This document shows, in pieces, positions 57,598-64,000 of a DNA stretch of 64,000 bases. Under the pieces are notes generated by a model. The model was not told the origin of the DNA. It made no database searches and worked only from the letters and a program-made list of their open reading frames with translations. The translations under genes and the position numbers were made by a program. Source of the DNA: Chondrosia reniformis (lineage: Eukaryota > Porifera > Demospongiae > Chondrillida > Chondrillidae); assembly GCA_947172415.1 (NCBI GenBank), contig OX359202.1:4822899-4886898 (forward strand), given 5' to 3'. Each line of letters starts with the position of its first letter. Position 1 is the stretch's first letter.

Positions 57598-60500
57598 TCA
57601 CACATTATACTCTGAGTTTTTTGACATTTCTAAACCTAACCTTGAAGCCATTTTATGAAGCTGTTTTATGTGATCTTTCTTCTTCTTAACTGCCGGTGGG
57701 ACAAATGCTCCTACTCCATGTTCAAGCAGAGCTATTCCAGGATGAAGGGCAAGGAAAGGGGCATCAGTATTCTCCTGGTCAGTTGTACTACGCTTTGGCT
57801 GGACCACTTGCAAAGGGGGGACCATATTCCACCTGAAAGGCTTTGGATAGGAGAAGGGGGCCAATGAGTCACGAGGAAACTTGAGTAATCTAGTTAGAAC
57901 AGGGAGAACAGTAAATTAAACAGAAGAATTCAGATACGTACATCTTCCATCATTGTGATCAGATCAAGGTACCATGCACCCTCCCTATTTTACCATAAAT
58001 CCCTCCCCTTGCGACTCTCTGTTGGAAGCATCACTTTTCAGGGTTTCATTTAGAAAATTTTTCAAGGGGGATCCAGGGGGGAGATTTTTGGTGGTGCATT
58101 GAATGGTGTCTCCCCTGAGACTAAGGCCCAGATATTTGCATGATAGGGGAGAATTTCAATGAAGGGTAACCATCTTTCAAGGGTGTGTCCTGCCCTCTCC
58201 TATTCTAATAGAAACTCCTTCCTCTTCTGTGTGATGTGTTACATGCATATGTGTACATCTAATAGGCTTGCAACATACTCAAGGAGTTGCTTTTTCACTT
58301 GAAACTGAATTTTCTCAACAGCTCTGGTGCCCCACATGGTTGTACCAGTCTCCTCATCACTGTCTACAGCCAGGTTGATGGCTTTGCGCAGATGGTTTAT
58401 CTACAATACATCAGTTACAGTATAACTGAATTCCGTATATGCAATAAGACTATCATTAATCTACTTCATCACAAGCAGTAAAGGAAGAAAACTAAAAATT
58501 AAAAAACATTCACCTTTTTGTAAATATCCAACATTTAATAACAACACAATACAGTGTAAATGCACTTCATTCAAACAAGCACTAAATAACCTCTTAGTTA
58601 ACAAAACGGTTAGTCCTACTGTAAATAAAATACACCATTCTTAATTTTACAGTATCAAGCAATTAATCCTACAGATCTGATCAATCTTTATAGCTTTGAA
58701 AATGCACATATTTAAACAGTTAGTTTACTATGTAGCAACAGCACTAGCCTTTGATTAACCCCAGCTTTGACTGATCTCACAAAACTCACCAAATCTAGGT
58801 CTTGCTGTTGGATTGACACATCAAATGAAATTTCAATGTCATGCTGTGGGAAGAGTGATTCACCAGTGGCAGGATCAAAGCCAAGGCCACACAGTGCTCC
58901 TGTGTAGTGTGTACTACAGCTGTCAGTCCTAAGTAAACAAAAACAAACAACAACAGAAAACATCAACAAAATCAAGGAGTCTCCATACATTGCATAACAG
59001 AACTAAATAGCGTAAGCATCGTACGTATGGAATCAAGGTAATCTCAACCATGTTAATACAATAATGTTACCAATATATGAAAATGCATATTTCCCCTATT
59101 GTGTACACATTTCCCCACAGATATCCAGTATTGGGTGAGCTTTGTATAGTGTTGGTGCACCAGGCACTCCTATTGTATATACAAATTAGAGGCCTGAGGA
59201 AAATTGGCACCAAACTGTATCTGTATTCAAAGCTTTATAAGCTTTCCCTAAGTACTGTAATTAGGCTAGGAAAGTAGCCTATTCTATTACATCTTTCTTA
59301 GCCATCATGTGCATGTTTATCATATCAAATAAAAATGGTGTTTTATATGCATATGGTACAAACACAACAGTTGTGGTTCTGTGGTTATCTGGCCTACCTC
59401 ATTTCCACGTAGGGGCTGAACAATAGACACAAAAGTGAAGGAAGTCCATGAAGGTTTGGAAGAATAGTTGTGTTTCTGAATCAAAGGAAATCAACATTTT
59501 AATAATAATACAATGTGGCTACGTACAGCAATAATGGACATTTGAAAGCTTGCTAAGTTGAAGACACTTAAGGATGGAACCATCTTTTAATTTAGTTACA
59601 CCTGGTCCATCAGAATCATCAAAGACCAGTTAACTTCACTTTGGACAAACTAGTAATAAATAGTAGATAGGCCCCTCATATGTCATAAACTGAGCACGAT
59701 TAGTTTCTAGCAGGATAAAGCAACCCGTCTATGGTTCCACTATATTTGAGTGACAATGGGGACTAGTTTCGTAATCATTAGCTCCCTAAGCTCCTCGGGA
59801 GGCACCAGTGGGCGGGGCAAACTAAGAATTATCTACATCTTCTTATCACATAAAATAAAATATAGCAAGTATTGCTTCATTTGATAGGAATCGGAAATTG
59901 GAAATCCAAGGAAACACAATGCTTGTAGTAATCCATGTGCATGTGCATACCTGGCCAAAACAACATTTCCTGCTGGATTAATGGCTACATTTGTAGCCAC
60001 CATTAGTCGACTGTGTTCCTCAAATGGAGCATCATTCAAAGTGATGGAATTGACAGAGTCCTTCTCAATGCGAGTTAATCTGAAGCAGATATCAGCATAT
60101 TAGATGAAAAAAGAGATCATCAAATCGTCTACACCACAAAGTACAAATGCATGTAAGATCTTTAAGATGGTCTCTGCATACATGCTTGCTGCTACGTAAA
60201 TATATCCAAAATTTAGCCTGACCGTCACAAATCAGCAGTGTGTAATATACATGTACGTACATAACCTTCACATAAACATGGTCTCCTTTGGATCATAGGA
60301 AAACACTTACATAAAAATGTAATAGTAATTGAAAACATTTAAGGGTGGGTGGTATTTTGGTGTAGTTAGGCATCTTTTGGTATTTGCATAGTACCAAATG
60401 TTATTTGTACAATGAATTAGGGATATTGAAATACTGATAATTACTGAAAATGTATTGCGGCTGTAACTCATAGCCTATATGTAGGAGTGCAAGCACAACT

Positions 60501-63500
60501 GCTAAAGCTTGCAGGTGCTAGCCTATGGCAAAAGGTTCTGTCTCCATCTTCTGCTCCATCTCATAGCGAATTAATCATACCAGGAATGTATTTTATTTAC
60601 AATGGTGTAGTTCCCAAATAACTACATAATACCTTCTGTCAACTCAGTGCAGAAGTCTACTTCACATTAAAACTTCAGTTTTATTTGGCCATGCTCTTTA
60701 CAAATACACAAAGAAATATCTGGAAGTATTCAAACAATATTTAGAGCCACAGCGGAGTGATTTGGAAGCTAGTTAGTTGGTGTTTAGAAAACACTTGCTG
60801 TTACTAGTTATATTTGATGTTGACAAATAAATACAGCCCACCTTAAAGTAGATTGCTATTTCTCAATAGTATGGGATAGTCAGCTAGTATGGGGAAAGTA
60901 TGGGGAAAGTCCCATTCCCTCACCTTGACTGTCCAACTGAAGTCAATGAAAGGAAGGAAGCCTCAAGAGGGTTGTAAGGTCCCTTTAGAACATGTTTCGC
61001 AATCTGGCCACTGTTCGGAGGGTATCTACCAGTTTTCTGTGCATATGTGTAGGGCTGGTCGGACAAATTCCACTCCATCTGTATGAAACTCCCTACATCC
61101 TCCAGTCTTACAGAGCTATTCCTCAGAGATGGCTTAATGTCAAATGTAGTCTTCACGTCCCAATCCAGTCTATGTCTATAGTAGGGTCTCTTGGACTCAT
61201 AAAACTCCTCAGCTATACCTTGCTCCCTGGCAATCTTTGTGGGTAAAAAAGGTTTCATGAATATATTACTATACACACACATATACATCCATACACTTGA
61301 TTGATACACATACAGTGTCACCTCGATAATCCGCCACAATTGGTGCAAGGAAAAAATATGGCAGATTAGTGGGGTTGGTGGATTAGTGAGGTTGGCATTT
61401 GAATACCTTTTGATTATTGTATACGAATGGCGGCTTCCGTTCCCGGTGGAACGTTACGATGAAACTGGAATGCGTGGGTGATTAATTGACAACTGGCTGT
61501 TTTTCGAATGAAATCCTTGATTTTCTCTACTATAATGTTGGAAGTGGCGTCTAAGATTACTATTAGGTATATTGGCGGATTATTTGGTGCAAATTACATA
61601 TTAAATAGGCATTTCGTCAGCGAAAATGCCTGGCGGAGGCCGAATTGTGAGGTGGCGGAATATATACGTATATACTTTTTCTGTACAAACGAATTTGTTT
61701 AGTAGAATTATAGGTGGATTGGTGAGGTTGGCGGATTATCGAGGTGACACTGTATATATAATATATATACATACATACATACACTTGATTGATACACATA
61801 TATACATATATACGTACATACCCTAGATTGATATGGCTCCTCTGCATTGATTGCATATCCTTCCATCACAAGCTGCTGATTGATATTAATGGCATGGCTT
61901 TCCTCTGAAGTGTCATGCAAAAACACACGAAGGGTACCTTGAACTTGAGAAAATATCTAACACAATTAAAACAGAAAACCACTGGATGTGTACCATACAA
62001 AAGTACGTATATATATCTTTGGAAAGGGTCATCTTTCGACTTTGGGAGCATCTAGAGACGCCAGTGAGTCACTGAAGAAGACCCCCAGGGTTGAAACGTT
62101 TGGCAGAAAGAACAACCAGAAAACTGCTTCTCTAGACGTTCCCAAAGTCGAAAGATGACCTTTCCAAAGATAAGTTTGATGCAGTTAGAAGAAATCCTTA
62201 TTCTATTATGTATATATATATATCATATCTAGGGCCTATTGAGGGGATGTCCCTCCCCTCCGGGAAACTATTGAAATTTGTTGCATATTTAAACTTTTCA
62301 CACACTGGATGTTGATCATATAAATGACATCAAATTTAAAGAAGTCAGATAAAATGGCCTTCTTCTACAAAGATAAAATGGCCTTCTTCCACAATCAAAA
62401 GTATTTTCTCATCACAGTTATCAGTCAAAAGGCAGTACACAGGCTAGTAAAAGGACTTTAATAACTACAACACATGTGCCCAATATAATAAAACAATATG
62501 GTTGGAATCACAAAGGGAGGGGCAATAATCCCCACCACGCCCCCTCAGAGCAATAACTGCCTCAGACATGTCTAACATACAGTAAACTTACTTCTGCTAC
62601 CAACACTTTGCCATCGGTGAGTTGTTTGAAGCGGAGAAAGGCTTCCTTGGTCCACTGCCCATCAGGAGACTTTGTTAGGGAGGGTTTTACTCCTGCTAGG
62701 AAGCATTCAAAGGCCTGAGGGAGGGAGTCGAGGAAGGACTGAAATATCATGACACAACATTTTTCTCATATGCTATATCTGCTTAGCTACCTGCATTGGG
62801 AGGTGACAGTGTTCCAATGGCAGCTCCCTGAGAGTGTTAGTAGCCACCAGTTCATTGTTGCCATAATCCACAAAATTTACCTACATTATTAATATACATA
62901 CACATAGGTAGGTATATTATACACACATACATATGTAGGTACATACGTATACATACGTATACATATAAGTTGCAGTGAAAGCAGTGTCCTAGTAATCAAG
63001 AAAACTAAAGACTTGCCAGCAATAGCAGGATCTGTGCAATATATAACAATTAGATGCAATTTCTTCTAATTGCTCACTTATCTTTGAGATGGTTCATCTT
63101 TAGTCTTTTGAGCATCTAGAGATGCAGTTTGTTTTCCGGTGAGTCGAATGTTTGACCCTGGCAGGTTGTCTTCAGCAACTGATGGTGATTGTTGGAGGTT
63201 ACCTCTCTTTGCCTTCTCTATAAAATAGGCAACCTCCAGTAGTCACCCTCAGTCACTAAAGAAGACCCCCAGGGTCAAAACGTCTGACTCTCAAGAAAAA
63301 CAAACTGTATCTCTAGACGCTCATGACTAAAGATGAACCATCTCAAAGATAAATAGGATTCACAAAAGATCAAGAAAAAGATTCCCAGGGTTGCTGATGA
63401 AGGGTGGAATTCCCAAAAAAAAACAGCTATCTGGCCCAGAGGAGCAGAAGAAGAAAGAGAAGATTATCATCCAAAGCTCTCTCCAGGTTTAGTTCCCTAT

Positions 63501-63954
63501 AGGCTTTTTAATTTATTACAGAGTAGGCATAGCATGTAGTATTAGATTATTCATGTAACAACCTTCAAATCTATACTAGAACAAAACATACATAATCACG
63601 AACTACATCACGCTAACCACAGCAAGATGGCTATTCTCCATTACAGATACGGGCACAGCTCTGTAGTAGAGACCATTCCCTGAGTAGGGAGCTAAGCAAG
63701 GGTATCGCACGAGGTGCTGGCCTTGCCGTGCCACCGGTTGCAGGGCTTCTGGACGCTGGTTGATGGCTTCCACCAAGGCATTCAGATAGGACACACTTGA
63801 GGTATCCACTCTCTGTGCCCAAATGTGCCCAGGATCAACAATCTCGTACACCATGAGGTGAATCTGCCCGTGTTTGGGAAGCACTTGTGGTTTGAGCACC
63901 TTCTGGGGAGAACTTGCTGGGGTAACTTGTGGTTTTTGTTCAAAGCTTTGGATG
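57598..63954 (-). CDS. TDRD9: TDRD9, Tudor domain and C-terminal ~593 codons (5' part off window)
   Basis: DEAH-box RNA helicase/Tudor protein of the piRNA transposon-silencing pathway (Drosophila Spindle-E homologue). Only the part after the helicase is present. Exons in transcript order: 63954-63618, 62880-62791, 62738-62592, 61956-61822, 61234-60924, 60079-59951, 59475-59398, 58928-58790, 58400-58279, 57889-57598; phases agree at all junctions. The Tudor domain spans the first two exons: VYEIVDPGHIWAQRVDTSS, GLYYRAVPVSVM, then VNFVDYGNNELV. Later family-like segments are LHGLPSLLCLLFSPYVEMR, YTGALCGLGFDPATGE, EETGTTMWGTRAVEKIQ and HPGIALLEHGVGAFVPP. Introns hold several repeats, two of them foldback. 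TDRD9 is favoured over other Tudor proteins by the C-terminal region; the helicase cannot be checked here. Confidence 0.9.
61312..61758. mobile_element. MITE M2, full copy (TDRD9 intron)
   Basis: Inverted ends ACAGTGTCACCTCGATAATC and its complement GATTATCGAGGTGACACTGT, flanked by TA, as in pogo/Tc1-type elements. Interior includes GCGTGGGTGATTAATT and GAAAATGCCTGGCGGAGG, shared with the truncated copy at 49521-50310. Confidence 0.8.
62014..62172. repeat. Foldback element FB1, copy 2 (TDRD9 intron)
   Basis: Arms TATCTTTGGAAAGGGTCATC and inverse. The centre has CTGAAGA, GACCCCCAGGGTT, GAAACGTT (62077-62104), a hammerhead-like order. The right flank AAGTTTGATGCAGTTAGAAG is shared with copy 1 at 904. 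Confidence 0.8.
63078..63352. repeat. Foldback element FB1, copy 3 (TDRD9 intron)
   Basis: Longest copy, arms TTATCTTTGAGATGGTTCAT and inverse. Contains two opposed hammerhead-like cores: - strand CTGAAGA..CAAAC near 63145-63175, and + strand CTAAAGA, GACCCCCAGGGTC, AAAACGTC|TGACT with AGTCA pairing as stem I (63252-63292). Cores carry substitutions, so activity is doubtful. Confidence 0.75.
63357..63560 (+). repeat. R1 repeat, copy 5 (TDRD9 intron)
   Basis: GGATTCACAAAAGATCAAGA, GCTGATGAAGGGTGGAATTC, a decayed GAAAC (poly-A), CAGCTATCTGGCCCAG and AGGTTTAGTTCCC. Directly follows FB1 copy 3. Confidence 0.75.
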
Positions 63955-64000
63955 CTGCAGGATATGAGAGAAGAGATTAATCTCTCAGTCATGTACGTAT

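Overview
The window is AT-rich animal DNA with introns: spliced genes with GT..AG junctions, many TACGTA/TATATA-rich introns, and dense transposable elements. Two recognisable metazoan genes frame it. FANCD2 (Fanconi anaemia DNA crosslink repair) enters from the left on the + strand and ends at 11940. TDRD9 (DEAH-helicase/Tudor protein of the piRNA pathway) enters from the right on the - strand and ends at 57598. They are convergent. Short introns, AT richness and abundant Penelope-like, CsRn1-like and LINE elements suggest an invertebrate, perhaps a sponge, but the species cannot be fixed from sequence alone.

Between them (about 12.4-55.5 kb) is a tandem array of nine related small genes, all on the + strand. 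I call them A to I: A(psi) 12450-14177, B 14625-16428, C 17301-19201, D 20123-22802, E(psi) 32654-35330, F 35769-36677, G 37489-40574, H 50843-52879, I 54420-55517. Each has three exons: a short hydrophilic start exon in one of three unrelated versions; an exon with a Pro/Gln/Val-rich segment and a long hydrophobic segment; and an exon with a basic loop, a second membrane helix and, in most, a Tyr-rich tail. They predict two-pass membrane proteins of 134-185 residues with a topology like the dispanin/CD225 (IFITM) group; this relation is an inference. A and E are broken. Blocks A-D and E-G are a segmental duplication, and H and I are further copies.

The array is interrupted by mobile DNA. There is a Penelope-like element (PLE) with inverted arms and a 13-bp target duplication (23200-25109). 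A nearly intact LINE (26338-30903) has one 42-bp in-frame insertion that carries a stop. A complete Ty3/gypsy element of CsRn1 type has identical 121-bp LTRs (43056-46929). There are also RT and GIY-YIG remnants, a 170-187 bp satellite, and several families of MITE, some nested. Several repeat families carry hammerhead-ribozyme-like cores (CUGANGA, hairpin, GAAAC), as known for Penelope-like elements.

The large FANCD2 and TDRD9 introns also hold repeats: two minisatellites in FANCD2, one with a unit resembling the tRNA A box, and foldback elements in both genes. No tRNA, rRNA or CRISPR array was found.
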